From Chloroflexota bacterium (GTDB taxonomy: Bacteria; Chloroflexota; Dormibacteria; Dormibacterales; Dormibacteraceae), in NCBI GenBank assembly GCA_005882115.1, contig VBEG01000024.1:124001-188000 (forward strand): DNA of 64,000 bases. The letters are read 5' to 3'. The position numbers and the translations under genes were made by a program. The notes beneath the pieces were generated by a model. The model did not search any database and had not been told where the DNA came from. It worked only from the letters and a program-made list of their open reading frames with translations. This document shows, one piece after another, positions 38,430 to 46,151 of this stretch (the stretch's first letter is position 1; the number at the start of each line of letters is the position of its first letter).

Positions 38430-39722
38430 TTAGAAGACGCGGAGGAACGACGAGACGGCGTGCACGGGCTCGAGCCGCGCCATCCGCTCGCGCGCCCTCT
38501 GCAGGCTCGCGTCGAGCGATGGGTGGGTGGTGACCACGAGCTCGGCCGTCTGGTCGTGTGACCATGCGTCTTTCTGGATGAAGCTCGAGATGCTCACGCC
38601 TTCCTCGGCGAAAACCTGCCCGATTGCGGCGAGCACTCCAGGCTGATCGGCGACGCGGATGCGGTAGTAGGCGCGCGTCTTCACTTCGCCGATCGGAATC
38701 ACGCCGATGCGGTCGTCGAAGCTGAAGGACGGTCTGCTCTGCACGCCGCGGCGGATCGAGCGGGCGAGATCGATGAGGTCGCCGACCACGGCTGAGGCTG
38801 TCGGTCGTCCTCCGGCACCCTGCCCCACGAGCAACACCTGGGCGACCAGGTCGCCCTCGACGAACACTGCGTTCTCCGCACCCTCGACCCGCGCAAGCGG
38901 ATGGTCCAGCGGAACCATCGCGGGATGCACGCGAGCCTCGATGCGACCGGGATGACGCTGCGTGTGAGCGATGAGCTTGATGGCGAAACCCAGCTCGCGG
39001 GCGTAGCGGAAGTCGATGGGTTCGATCCCTTCAATGCCTTCGCGATAGATGTCGTCAGGCCGCACCTTGATCTCATACGCGATGGAGGCGAGGATGGCGA
39101 GCTTGTACGTGGCGTCGTAGCCGCCGATGTCGTCGGTCGGGTCGGCCTCGGCGTACCCGGCCTCCTGCGCTTCGCGCAATGCGTCCGCCATCGTCATCCC
39201 CTGCGAGGCCATCCGCCCGAGGACGTAGTTCGTGGTCCCGTTGATCACCGCGGAGACGCTCTCGATCCGGTTGGCCTGGAGGTCGGTCCGAAACGTGCTG
39301 ATCAGCGGGATGCCGCCGCCGACCGCGGCTTCGAAGTAAACGTCGACATTTTTTTCCGCCGCCTGGTCGAGCAGCTCGGGGCCGTGCCTGGCCATCACGA
39401 CCTTGTTGGCGGTGATGACATGCTTGCCGGCCTGAATCGCGCGTTCGATGTACGAGCGCATCGGCTCGTCACCGCCCGCCACCTCGATGACGACCTCGAT
39501 CGCGGGGTCGTCGAGGACGTCCGCGGGATCGGCCGTCAGCACGTCGTTCGAGATCTCGATAGTGCGGCGTTTGCTGACCTCACGGACGAGCACCTTGCGC
39601 AGGCACAGTTCGACCCCCGCGCGACGCGAGAGCTGCGGACCCCACGACAGCATCCGATCGGCGACCTGCGAGCCGACGGTGCCAAGGCCGATGAGGCCGA
39701 CGTTGAGGGGGCGGGCGGCCAT
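38430..39722 (-). CDS. hom: Homoserine dehydrogenase
   Basis: 430 aa. NAD(P)-binding GLIGLGTVGSQVADRM at the N-terminus, then ITANKVVMARHGPELL, AAVGGGIPLI, NGTTNYVLGRM and EADPTDDIGGYDATYK with the catalytic Lys region. The C-terminal ACT domain is RVADQPGVLAAIGQVFAEEGVSI, typical of feedback-regulated Hom. It is the first gene of the threonine operon. Its start is only 20 bp from the divergent cyclodeaminase gene, so both promoters must overlap within this short spacer and the coding ends. Confidence 0.96.
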   Translation of the reverse strand: MAARPLNVGLIGLGTVGSQVADRMLSWGPQLSRRAGVELCLRKVLVREVSKRRTIEISNDVLTADPADVLDDPAIEVVIEVAGGDEPMRSYIERAIQAGKHVITANKVVMARHGPELLDQAAEKNVDVYFEAAVGGGIPLISTFRTDLQANRIESVSAVINGTTNYVLGRMASQGMTMADALREAQEAGYAEADPTDDIGGYDATYKLAILASIAYEIKVRPDDIYREGIEGIEPIDFRYARELGFAIKLIAHTQRHPGRIEARVHPAMVPLDHPLARVEGAENAVFVEGDLVAQVLLVGQGAGGRPTASAVVGDLIDLARSIRRGVQSRPSFSFDDRIGVIPIGEVKTRAYYRIRVADQPGVLAAIGQVFAEEGVSISSFIQKDAWSHDQTAELVVTTHPSLDASLQRARERMARLEPVHAVSSFLRVF

Positions 39723-39729
39723 AGGCGGC

Positions 39730-39735
39730 TATTCT
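39730..39735 (+). promoter_or_regulatory. -10-like TATTCT, 7 nt before ATG 39743
   Basis: TATTCT-CCCTGCG-ATG. It lies in the 20-bp space shared with the divergent hom start, so RNA polymerase binding here could interfere with hom expression. Confidence 0.5.
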
Positions 39736-39742
39736 CCCTGCG

Positions 39743-40696
39743 ATGGCCCTGATCCTGCGCGAGAGTGACGTTCAAGACCTGATCGAAATGGCAGACGTCA
39801 TCGCCTCGGTCGAGGACGCGATGCGCGAGCTGGGCGACGGTGACGCAGAGAACGAGCCACGCCGTCGACTCTTCCCCCCTGGTGGACTCCTCAACGTGAT
39901 GTTCGCGTCCTACCCGGGCGGCAAGTGCACGGGCCTGAAGGCGTACACCGTCGCGGACGGCCACGTCCGCTTCCTGGTGGTGATCTTTGGGGTCGACGGC
40001 TCGCTCCAGGCGTTGATCGAGGCCGACTTCATGGGGGCGTACCGGACCGGGGCCGCCACCGCCATCGCCGTCAAGGCACTCGGATTGCCCGGCTCGGCGA
40101 CTGTGGCCTTGATCGGGACGGGATGGCAGGCCGCCACCCAGGCTCTCGCACTTTCACACGTGCTCGAGATCAGCGAGCTCCGCGTGTTCAGCCGCAACGA
40201 GGAGCGCCGGGCGGCGTTTGCCGAGGAGCAGCACGAGCAACTCGGGATCATCACCGTCGACGCCCCGAGCGCAGAGGCGGCGGTCCGCGGCGCCGACATC
40301 GTGGTGACCGTGACCACCAGCCACACCCCGGTCATCCAGGCCGACTGGGTCGAGCCGCACGCCCTTGTCGCCGCGATCGGATCCAACTATCGCAACCGCG
40401 CGGAGCTGCCGATCGAGCTCGTGGAGCGGGCGCAGACCGTGGTGGTCGATCAGCTGGGAGCGGCGCAGCTGGAGAGCGGCGACCTCATCCAGGCGGCGGA
40501 GGCCGGCAAGTTCGACTGGGACCAGGCCGTCGAGCTGGGATCGGTCGTCGCGGGCCGCTGGGAACGGCCCGAACGGCCTGGCATCACCCTGTTCGAGTCC
40601 CATGGAATCGCGCTGTGGGACCTGGCGGCGGGCTCGGCTGTGCTCGCGGCTGCCCGCCGCCGGGGCGGTTACGAAGAGATCGACTTCCTCACTTAG
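39743..40696 (+). CDS. Ornithine cyclodeaminase/mu-crystallin-family dehydrogenase
   Basis: 317 aa, NAD(P)-dependent family that includes ornithine cyclodeaminase, alanine dehydrogenase and ketimine reductases. Motifs: LRESDVQDLIEMADVIAS at the N-terminus, RTGAATAIAVKALGLPGSATVALIGTGWQAATQ with the Rossmann loop, and ADIVVTVTTSHTPVIQADWV. The N-terminal LIEMADVIASVEDAM helix replaces the more common M-x-ECI. The substrate cannot be told from sequence. It lies divergent from the threonine operon, which may link it to amino-acid metabolism. The stop overlaps the convergent anti-sigma gene by 4 bp. Confidence 0.85.
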   Translation: MALILRESDVQDLIEMADVIASVEDAMRELGDGDAENEPRRRLFPPGGLLNVMFASYPGGKCTGLKAYTVADGHVRFLVVIFGVDGSLQALIEADFMGAYRTGAATAIAVKALGLPGSATVALIGTGWQAATQALALSHVLEISELRVFSRNEERRAAFAEEQHEQLGIITVDAPSAEAAVRGADIVVTVTTSHTPVIQADWVEPHALVAAIGSNYRNRAELPIELVERAQTVVVDQLGAAQLESGDLIQAAEAGKFDWDQAVELGSVVAGRWERPERPGITLFESHGIALWDLAAGSAVLAAARRRGGYEEIDFLT

Positions 40697-40971
40697 TGAG
40701 GGAGGGTCACGTCGACGTGCTGGGGCGCCAGGGCGCCGATCTGGAGCCACGAGCCGACCAGAAACGCCGTAACGATGATCACGACCAGAGCGGCGCTGGC
40801 GGCTGAGTAGATCGCCCACGGCGGTGGCCCGGCGGCGGCAAGACGGATCATCATGTCCGACCAGTCCGGGCCACGCCGGGGTTTCCAGGTTTCCACCTCT
40901 GCCCGGATCATCCGGCTGACGTCTGCTTCGGAGGGCGTGGTTAGCCCTCCCCGAGTGGTTTTATCTTCCAC
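40693..40971 (-). CDS. Putative anti-sigma factor with one membrane helix
   Basis: 92 aa from GTG 40971, with GAAGG 8 nt upstream. Residues about 12-50 are cytosolic and acidic-to-basic (TTPSEADVSRMIRAEVETW), then a single membrane helix (WAIYSAASAALVVIIVTAFLV) and a short outer tail (QIGALAPQHVDVTLPH). No zinc HxxxCxxC motif is present. Coupling to the ECF sigma gene (the GTG overlaps its last codons) and the topology suggest it restrains that sigma factor. No family is recognised. Confidence 0.6.
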   Translation of the reverse strand: MEDKTTRGGLTTPSEADVSRMIRAEVETWKPRRGPDWSDMMIRLAAAGPPPWAIYSAASAALVVIIVTAFLVGSWLQIGALAPQHVDVTLPH

Positions 40972-41512
40972 GTAGGGCACCTTCACTAGTCGAACGCTCG
41001 GTCTCGCGATGCTGGTCGCTGGCCATGGTTTTTCGCATGATCGCGACGGCCTTGGCGATCCTTGAGGCCACGGTGCCCGCGGGCACACCGAGCACGTCGG
41101 CGATCTCCTCGCGCGTCAATCCTTCGTAGTAATGAAGGACGACGGCCGCACGGAGCTTCGGGCTGAGCTGGGTCAGCGCTTTCTCCACCACGTCGCGGGC
41201 CTCAGCCCGATCGTAGTCGCGCCGGTCGGGAGCCATGTAGAGGCGAGCGGGCAGGAAGCGGGCGAGCTTCTGCCGGCGCAGGTGGGAAATCGCCAGGTTG
41301 ATGCCGATGCGGCGGAGCCATGCGCCGGGCGGTGCGGTCGGCGTGTAGCGGTGGCGGGCGCGGTAGGCACGGACGAAGGTTTCTTGGGTCAGGTCCTCCG
41401 CAGCGGCCGAATCGAGGACGACAGCCCGGATCGAGCGATAGACAGATGCGAATTCCTGGTCGTACAGCTGCCTGAACTCGGTCTTGGGATCGAGCTGGAC
41501 GCCCTCGCTCAC
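40961..41512 (-). CDS. ECF (sigma-70 family) RNA polymerase sigma factor
   Basis: 183 aa. Region sigma2 is LYDQEFASVYRSIRAVV and DLTQETFVRAYRARHRY, with the helix that contacts the -10. Region sigma4 is LSPKLRAAVVLHYYEGLT and REEIADVLGVPAGTVASRIAKAV, the -35-binding HTH. I chose GTG 41512 over 41635 because the extra 40 residues have no family similarity. A TAATAC box about 35 nt upstream may be its promoter. With the downstream membrane protein it makes a sigma/anti-sigma pair responding to an outside signal that cannot be named. Confidence 0.87.
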   Translation of the reverse strand: MSEGVQLDPKTEFRQLYDQEFASVYRSIRAVVLDSAAAEDLTQETFVRAYRARHRYTPTAPPGAWLRRIGINLAISHLRRQKLARFLPARLYMAPDRRDYDRAEARDVVEKALTQLSPKLRAAVVLHYYEGLTREEIADVLGVPAGTVASRIAKAVAIMRKTMASDQHRETERSTSEGALRGR

Positions 41513-41677
41513 GGCGACTAGTTTGACGGTCGCCGCCCCTGCCGTATTACGTTGCCGCGGGCCGCGTGTCCTCAATCCTTGGGTAATGCGCAAACAGCTC
41601 GAGTTCGATGACCAATTGGGCGCGAACGGCGGCATCGATCAGTCCCGATACGGCCAAATGTGCCCACATGGATGCAA

Positions 41678-41762
41678 TGGTGGGCGACCCGGGACTCGAA
41701 CCCGGATGGGTTACCCCACACGCCCCTCAAACGTGCGCGTCTACCAGTTCCGCCAGCCGCCC
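41678..41762 (-). tRNA. tRNA-Leu (anticodon GAG)
   Basis: Class II tRNA: acceptor GGGCGGC pairs with GTCGCCC (one G-T), D arm with GGAACTGGTAGAC, anticodon loop TTGAGGG giving GAG, long variable arm, T arm CGGG-TTCGAGT-CCCG, discriminator A and encoded CCA. A perfect 14-bp palindrome CCGGCTGCAGCCGG overlaps its 5' end. Confidence 0.95.
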
Positions 41763-41774
41763 GGCTGCAGCCGG
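41761..41774. terminator. Palindrome CCGGCTGCAGCCGG between DUF1697 gene and tRNA-Leu
   Basis: Self-complementary 14-mer just downstream of the DUF1697 stop and touching the tRNA 5' end. As RNA it would form a 5-6 bp stem with a tiny loop. It may be a transcript end or a processing signal, or a site for a dimeric protein. Confidence 0.3.
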
Positions 41775-41780
41775 ATGATT

Positions 41781-42344
41781 TTACCGGTCGTTCGAATCCT
41801 CCGCCATCGAGACCAGAGTGGTCACCGTGGTCCAGTTGCGCGAGGTCGCCTCGAGGCCCAGCGACTTCGAGGCGAGCCTCTCCCAGAGCGGTGTGCGGCC
41901 GATTCGGTCGGGGTGCCACGAGTAGACCTCGCGTCCGATCACGGCAAACGGTTCCTGTGTCGTCACGGATGCGAGATCGTCGGCAAAACCTCGTGGCGGC
42001 TCGTGCGACAGGAAGGTGACGAGGTAGCCCTTGGGATTTGTCGCGATACGAGCCAGAGGGTTTCGCTGCACGACAGCGGCGAGCTCGTCATGTGAGCGGA
42101 CAAGCACGGCGATGTCGAAGCCGAAGCGCTTCTTGATCAGCGCGTTCACGTCTTTGGCGACGCGCTCGGGCGAGGCGCGGCTCGAGAGCACCACGTTGCC
42201 GCTCTGCACGTAGGTCCGCACGTCGCCGTATTCAGCGGCCTCGAGGGCCGTGCGCAACTCCGCCATGGAGATGCGATTGCGCTTGACGAGGTTGATGCCG
42301 CGGAGAAGAACGATGTGACGGGATCCGGCACTGGGCTTGCGCAT
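41781..42344 (-). CDS. DUF1697 family protein
   Basis: 187 aa. Signature HIVLLRGINLVKRNRISMAELR, YGDVRTYVQSGNVVL and KRFGFDIAVLVRSHDELAAVV fits DUF1697, a small family of unknown function common in Actinobacteria and Proteobacteria. The C-terminal VYSWHPDRIGRTPLWERLASKSLGLEATSRNWTTV also fits. The single gene lies between two tRNAs on the same strand, and no promoter was recognised. Confidence 0.88.
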   Translation of the reverse strand: MRKPSAGSRHIVLLRGINLVKRNRISMAELRTALEAAEYGDVRTYVQSGNVVLSSRASPERVAKDVNALIKKRFGFDIAVLVRSHDELAAVVQRNPLARIATNPKGYLVTFLSHEPPRGFADDLASVTTQEPFAVIGREVYSWHPDRIGRTPLWERLASKSLGLEATSRNWTTVTTLVSMAEDSNDR

Positions 42345-42494
42345 TATGTTGAGGTGAGCCTACCGGTCCAACCGCTCGTCGCGACCGCCTGCGCCGCTGT
42401 GGCGCGCTTCTCCGCCCTCGTGGCTGGCGGCTACGCGCGGCGGTGCAAAGGTCGTGGATCGCGCGCTGGGAGGGACGACCGGCGGTAGCGAGAG

Positions 42495-42570
42495 TGGTAC
42501 CCGCTGCAAGACTCGAACTCGCAACCTCTTGGTCCGAAGCCAAGCGCTCTATCCATTGAGCTAAGCGGGC
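42495..42570 (-). tRNA. tRNA-Arg (anticodon TCG)
   Basis: Acceptor GCCCGCT pairs with AGCGGGT, D arm AGCTCAATGGATAGAGC, anticodon arm CTTGG-CTTCGGA-CCAAG giving UCG, T arm TGCGAGTTCGAGTCTTGCA, discriminator A and encoded CCA. Confidence 0.95.
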
Positions 42571-42622
42571 GCCACTGACATGGTATGAAAGTTCGCCGAC
42601 GGCCGGGATGGGACTCTGTGAT

Positions 42623-42672
42623 CGCCCCTCCGGCCCTGCGGGCCACCTCCCCATCAATTGGGAGGAGTTCGC
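42623..42672. repeat. Dispersed intergenic hairpin repeat, copy 2
   Basis: CCCCTCC, hairpin GGCCCTGCGGGCC, ACCTCCCC, about 10 variable bases and GGAGGAGTTC. It shares the flanks and layout of the copy at 19354-19404, with a changed hairpin arm, which is a compensatory-like difference. Confidence 0.55.
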
Positions 42673-42675
42673 TTT

Positions 42676-43368
42676 TCAGACTACCGCTATGTACCGCTCG
42701 TGGTTCAGGCCCCAGGCCGCATAGCGCATCAGACCCAGCGCTCGATAACGACGGCGGGCGGCCCTGGTCGTCCCCGCCTCGATCGCCGCGCGCAATGCCT
42801 TCGGCGTCTTGCCTGGAAACTCGGTGTACGCCCGGCCGATGGCGTCCAGGATGTGGGCGTCCGAGCCGCCGAGCTCCGCGGCGCCAAGGCCCATGTTCAG
42901 GCGGCGCGCCAGCTGGTTGAAGACGTAAAAGCCAGGCGTAGCATTCTCGACCTCGATCGCGTCGAACTCGAGCTCCGCCGCCAGCCATCCGACCCCGTGG
43001 ACTCGGGCGCTTCGCGTGCGCCGCTGCGTTCGCCAGAAAGGATGCACGGCAACAGCCAGGCCCCCTTGGTCATGGATCGCGTGCACGGTGGCGGCCGCGG
43101 TCATCCCCGGCCGAATCCGTTTCTCGATGAACAGCGCGACGATGTGCCCGTCGCGGCTCGACACCTCTTCGCCGATGACCACTTGAAGCCTCGTCCATCG
43201 CGCGGCGTGCTCCGCGGCGCGCAACGCGCCTTCGATGGTGTCGTGGTCTGTAACCGCGATCACATCAAGTCCCGTACCACGTGCGTGATCGACCAGCTGT
43301 TGAGGAGAAGGCCACCCGTCGCTCGCCGTCGTATGCATATGGAGGTCCGCCCGACCTCGGGAAACCAT
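42676..43368 (-). CDS. PHP-domain phosphoesterase
   Basis: About 230 aa. Metal-site motifs of the PHP domain: ADLHMHTTASDG, VIAVTDHDTIEG, GEEVSS, VAVHPFWRTQ and GGSDAH. Members are metal-dependent phosphoesterases related to histidinol-phosphate phosphatase and the PHP nucleases. ATG 43368 is preferred: it follows TAGGAT (43377-43382) by 8 nt. An upstream start at 43401 would add 11 non-conserved residues. Confidence 0.85.
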   Translation of the reverse strand: MVSRGRADLHMHTTASDGWPSPQQLVDHARGTGLDVIAVTDHDTIEGALRAAEHAARWTRLQVVIGEEVSSRDGHIVALFIEKRIRPGMTAAATVHAIHDQGGLAVAVHPFWRTQRRTRSARVHGVGWLAAELEFDAIEVENATPGFYVFNQLARRLNMGLGAAELGGSDAHILDAIGRAYTEFPGKTPKALRAAIEAGTTRAARRRYRALGLMRYAAWGLNHERYIAVV

Positions 43369-43376
43369 GGGTGTGC

Positions 43377-43382
43377 ATCCTA
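43377..43382 (-). promoter_or_regulatory. -10-like TAGGAT, 8 nt before ATG of PHP gene
   Basis: TAGGAT-GCACACCC-ATG. The same hexamer precedes the start of the ModA-like gene. Confidence 0.4.
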
Positions 43383-43451
43383 CGCTCGGCGGGCTTACCA
43401 TCGACCTACTGAGACCGACCTCTGGGGAATTCGCTGGTGGAGGTGGCGGCC

Positions 43452-45104
43452 GTGGAAGGCTTGATGCAGGACTACGAGCTCAGTCTCCAGCACGTGCTGT
43501 GGCGGATTGAGCGACTGCACCAGAAAAGAGAGGTGGTGACCAAGCGCGACGAGGGCATCCACCGCACCACCTACGGGGAGATGGTGCCGCGTATCAACCG
43601 CCTTGCCGGCGCGCTGAAACGCATGGGCGTGAAGCCCGGCGACCGTGTTGCCACCCTCGCATGGAACAACAACCGGCACCTCGAGCTCTATTACGCGGTC
43701 CCGTGCATGGGCGCGGTCCTTCACACGCTGAATCTCCGGCTGTTTCCTCAGCATCTCGAGTTCATCATCAATGACGCGGAAGACAAGGTTTTATTTGTCG
43801 ACCAGTCCCTCCTTCCGCTCCTGAAGCCCCTGGTCGGAAAGATTCCGAGCATCAAGACGGTCGTCCTCATGGGCGACGGCGCCCCAGCGCAGATGGCCAA
43901 AAGCGACAACGGGTTGGCCGACATGCTGGACTACGAGAAGCTGCTCGCGGCAGAAACCGAAAGCTATCCGTGGCCGAAGCTGTCGGAGCGGATGGCCGCG
44001 GCCATGTGCTACACGTCGGGCACCACCGGCAACCCCAAAGGCGTCGTCTACTCGCACCGGTCGCAGTTCATCCACACCATGGGCGTGCTACAAGGCGACA
44101 ACCTCGGCCTGACCGAAAACGACGCGCTGCTTCCGGTCGTGCCGATGTTCCACGCCAACAGCTGGGGCCTCCCCTACGCGGCCGGCATGGCCGGCACGAA
44201 GATCGTCTTCCCAGGACGCTTCTCGGCCGACGCCAAGTCGATCGTCGAGCTGGCCGAGCAGGAGGAGGTCACCTTTCTCGCCGGCGTGCCGACCGTCTGG
44301 ATCGGACTCGCCAACTACATGAAGGAGAACGGCAAGCGCCTGCCGAAGGTCCGGACCGTGGTCTGTGGCGGCTCGGCCGTGCCGCAAGCGCTGATGGAGG
44401 CGATGGACAACCTGGGCTTGCGCATCCTCCACGCCTGGGGCATGACGGAGACCTCGCCTCTCGGCAGCGTGGCACGCGTGGCGGCGGGAACCAAGCCCGA
44501 AGCCGAGATGCGCCTGCGCCTGACACAAGGTCGCGTCGCGCCCGGTGTCGAGATCCGGATCTCGGACCCGGCCAGCGGCGAGGAGCTGGCCTGGGACGGC
44601 GTCGCTTTCGGCGAGATACAGGTTCGCGGACCGTGGATCGCCCGCGGCTATCACAACGGGTACGACGCCGACAAGCTCACCGAGGATGGCTGGTTCCGGA
44701 CCGGCGACGTCGCCAAGATCTCGCCAGACGGCTACATCCAGATCGTCGACCGGACCAAGGACGTTATCAAGTCCGGCGGCGAGTGGATCTCCTCGGTCGA
44801 GCTCGAGAACGCGGTGATGGCCCATCCCAAGATCCTCGAGGCGGCCGTCATCGGTCTCCCCCATCCCAAGTGGGACGAACGACCTGTGGTTTACGCCGTA
44901 CCGCGACCCGAGTTCAAAGGGCAGGTGACCCAGGACGAGCTGATCGACTTCCTGCGCGACAAGGTGGCCAAGTGGTGGCTGCCCGACGAGGTCCGTTTCA
45001 TCGACGAGGTGCCGAAGACGTCCGTTGGCAAGTTCGACAAGAAGGTGCTGCGCGCGAGTGCCGTGCCCATAACCGCGGAGGTGACCGAGGAGGTTCGCAA
45101 ATGA
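43452..45104 (+). CDS. AMP-forming long-chain fatty-acid-CoA ligase
   Basis: 550-aa ANL-family ligase. Motifs: [68 protein letters not shown] and [14 protein letters not shown] with the catalytic Lys. The KSGGEWISS form is that of FadD-type and medium-chain ligases. GTG 43452 has GGAGG with an 8-nt spacer. The stop overlaps the start of the formamidase-like gene (ATGA), so the two are co-expressed. A shared pathway for the two is not known to me. Confidence 0.87.
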   Translation: MEGLMQDYELSLQHVLWRIERLHQKREVVTKRDEGIHRTTYGEMVPRINRLAGALKRMGVKPGDRVATLAWNNNRHLELYYAVPCMGAVLHTLNLRLFPQHLEFIINDAEDKVLFVDQSLLPLLKPLVGKIPSIKTVVLMGDGAPAQMAKSDNGLADMLDYEKLLAAETESYPWPKLSERMAAAMCYTSGTTGNPKGVVYSHRSQFIHTMGVLQGDNLGLTENDALLPVVPMFHANSWGLPYAAGMAGTKIVFPGRFSADAKSIVELAEQEEVTFLAGVPTVWIGLANYMKENGKRLPKVRTVVCGGSAVPQALMEAMDNLGLRILHAWGMTETSPLGSVARVAAGTKPEAEMRLRLTQGRVAPGVEIRISDPASGEELAWDGVAFGEIQVRGPWIARGYHNGYDADKLTEDGWFRTGDVAKISPDGYIQIVDRTKDVIKSGGEWISSVELENAVMAHPKILEAAVIGLPHPKWDERPVVYAVPRPEFKGQVTQDELIDFLRDKVAKWWLPDEVRFIDEVPKTSVGKFDKKVLRASAVPITAEVTEEVRK

Positions 45105-46057
45105 GCATCCGAGCCGGAGTGCGTGAACACAAGATCGGACGCGACAAGTTCCACCACAAGTGGGACAACTCGTTGCCACCCGTGGTCGAGATCGACCCCG
45201 GCGACGTCGTCCACTTCGCCACTGAAGAGGTGACCGCCGGACAGCTCCAGAAGGGCGACCCGGCGTCCAAGCTCGGCGCCCTCGACTTCAATCGCCTCTA
45301 CCCGCTCGGCGGTCCGGTCTACGTGCGCGGAGCCGAACCGGGAGACGCGTTGGAGGTCGAGATCTTGGAGCTCAAGCCGGGATCTTGGGGCTGGACGGCG
45401 CTGTTGCCGGGCCTTGGCCTTTTGGCCTCCGACTTCCCCGACCCGTACGTCCGCTACTTCGAGCTGGGCGACCGGACGTCGGCCGAGCTCCGGCACGACG
45501 TGCACATCCCCATCGCGCCGTTTTGCGGAACCATGGGCGTGGCGACCGACGAAAAAGGGCCGATCGACGTCCTGCCGCCGACCAAGGGCGCCGGCAACAT
45601 CGACACCCGGCATTTGACCGCCGGGACCAAGCTCTACCTGCCCGTTTTTGTGCCTGGCGCGCTGTTCTCCGCGGGCGACTGTCATGCCGCGCAGGGAGAC
45701 GGCGAAGTCTGCGTTACCGGGATCGAATGCCCCATGACGTTCTCACTCCGATTTGGAGTGGTCAAGGGCGGCTCACCACGTCCTTGGAGCTATCACTTCG
45801 TCACGCCCGCCGCTCCGCTCCAGCCGCGCAGCGACGCCGCGGGGTATCACTCCGTCGCGGCGCTGGGTCCCGACCTCATGGAGAACGCCCGCAACGCCGT
45901 CCGCTACACCATCGAGTGGCTGGTCGCGGACCATGGTCTGAGCCGCGAGGACGCGTACATCCTGTGCAGCCTGGCCGGCGACCTGCGGATCAGCCAGATC
46001 GTCGACCAACCAAACTGGGGCGTTTCCTTCTATCTGCCGCTGAGCGTCTTTTCCTAA
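45101..46057 (+). CDS. Acetamidase/formamidase-family hydrolase
   Basis: 318 aa. Motifs of the FmdA_AmdA family: VEIDPGDVVHFATEEV, YPLGGPVYVRGAEPGDALEVEIL, IAPFCGTMGV, GAGNIDTRHLTAGTKLYLPVFVPGALFSAGDCHAAQGDGEVCVTGIE. These cleave small amides such as formamide or acetamide to ammonia and the acid. The GDCHAAQGDGE segment is the family hallmark. AGGAGG stands 7 nt before the ATG. Coupling with a fatty-acyl-CoA ligase is unusual. A 9-bp hairpin follows its stop. Confidence 0.9.
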   Translation: MSIRAGVREHKIGRDKFHHKWDNSLPPVVEIDPGDVVHFATEEVTAGQLQKGDPASKLGALDFNRLYPLGGPVYVRGAEPGDALEVEILELKPGSWGWTALLPGLGLLASDFPDPYVRYFELGDRTSAELRHDVHIPIAPFCGTMGVATDEKGPIDVLPPTKGAGNIDTRHLTAGTKLYLPVFVPGALFSAGDCHAAQGDGEVCVTGIECPMTFSLRFGVVKGGSPRPWSYHFVTPAAPLQPRSDAAGYHSVAALGPDLMENARNAVRYTIEWLVADHGLSREDAYILCSLAGDLRISQIVDQPNWGVSFYLPLSVFS

Positions 46058-46065
46058 ACGGCTTC

Positions 46066-46088
46066 CCCTCCCCGCTTGCCGGGGAGGG
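46066..46088 (+). terminator. Hairpin after formamidase-like gene
   Basis: 9-bp stem CCCTCCCCG/CGGGGAGGG with a 5-nt loop, 9 nt after the stop. There is no T-run, but the stem is long and GC-rich and lies between the two-gene operon and the kinase gene. Confidence 0.5.
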
Positions 46089-46151
46089 CCAGGGTTGGGC
46101 GGGATGAGCGGGCAATCCGCCGGATCGGCGGGCGCCGTCGGGCATACTTCC

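Noticed and set aside
43970-45100. Formamidase gene extended upstream by 377 codons
   Set aside because: The extension is an alternate frame of the acyl-CoA ligase; the ATG at 45101 with AGGAGG is the natural start.
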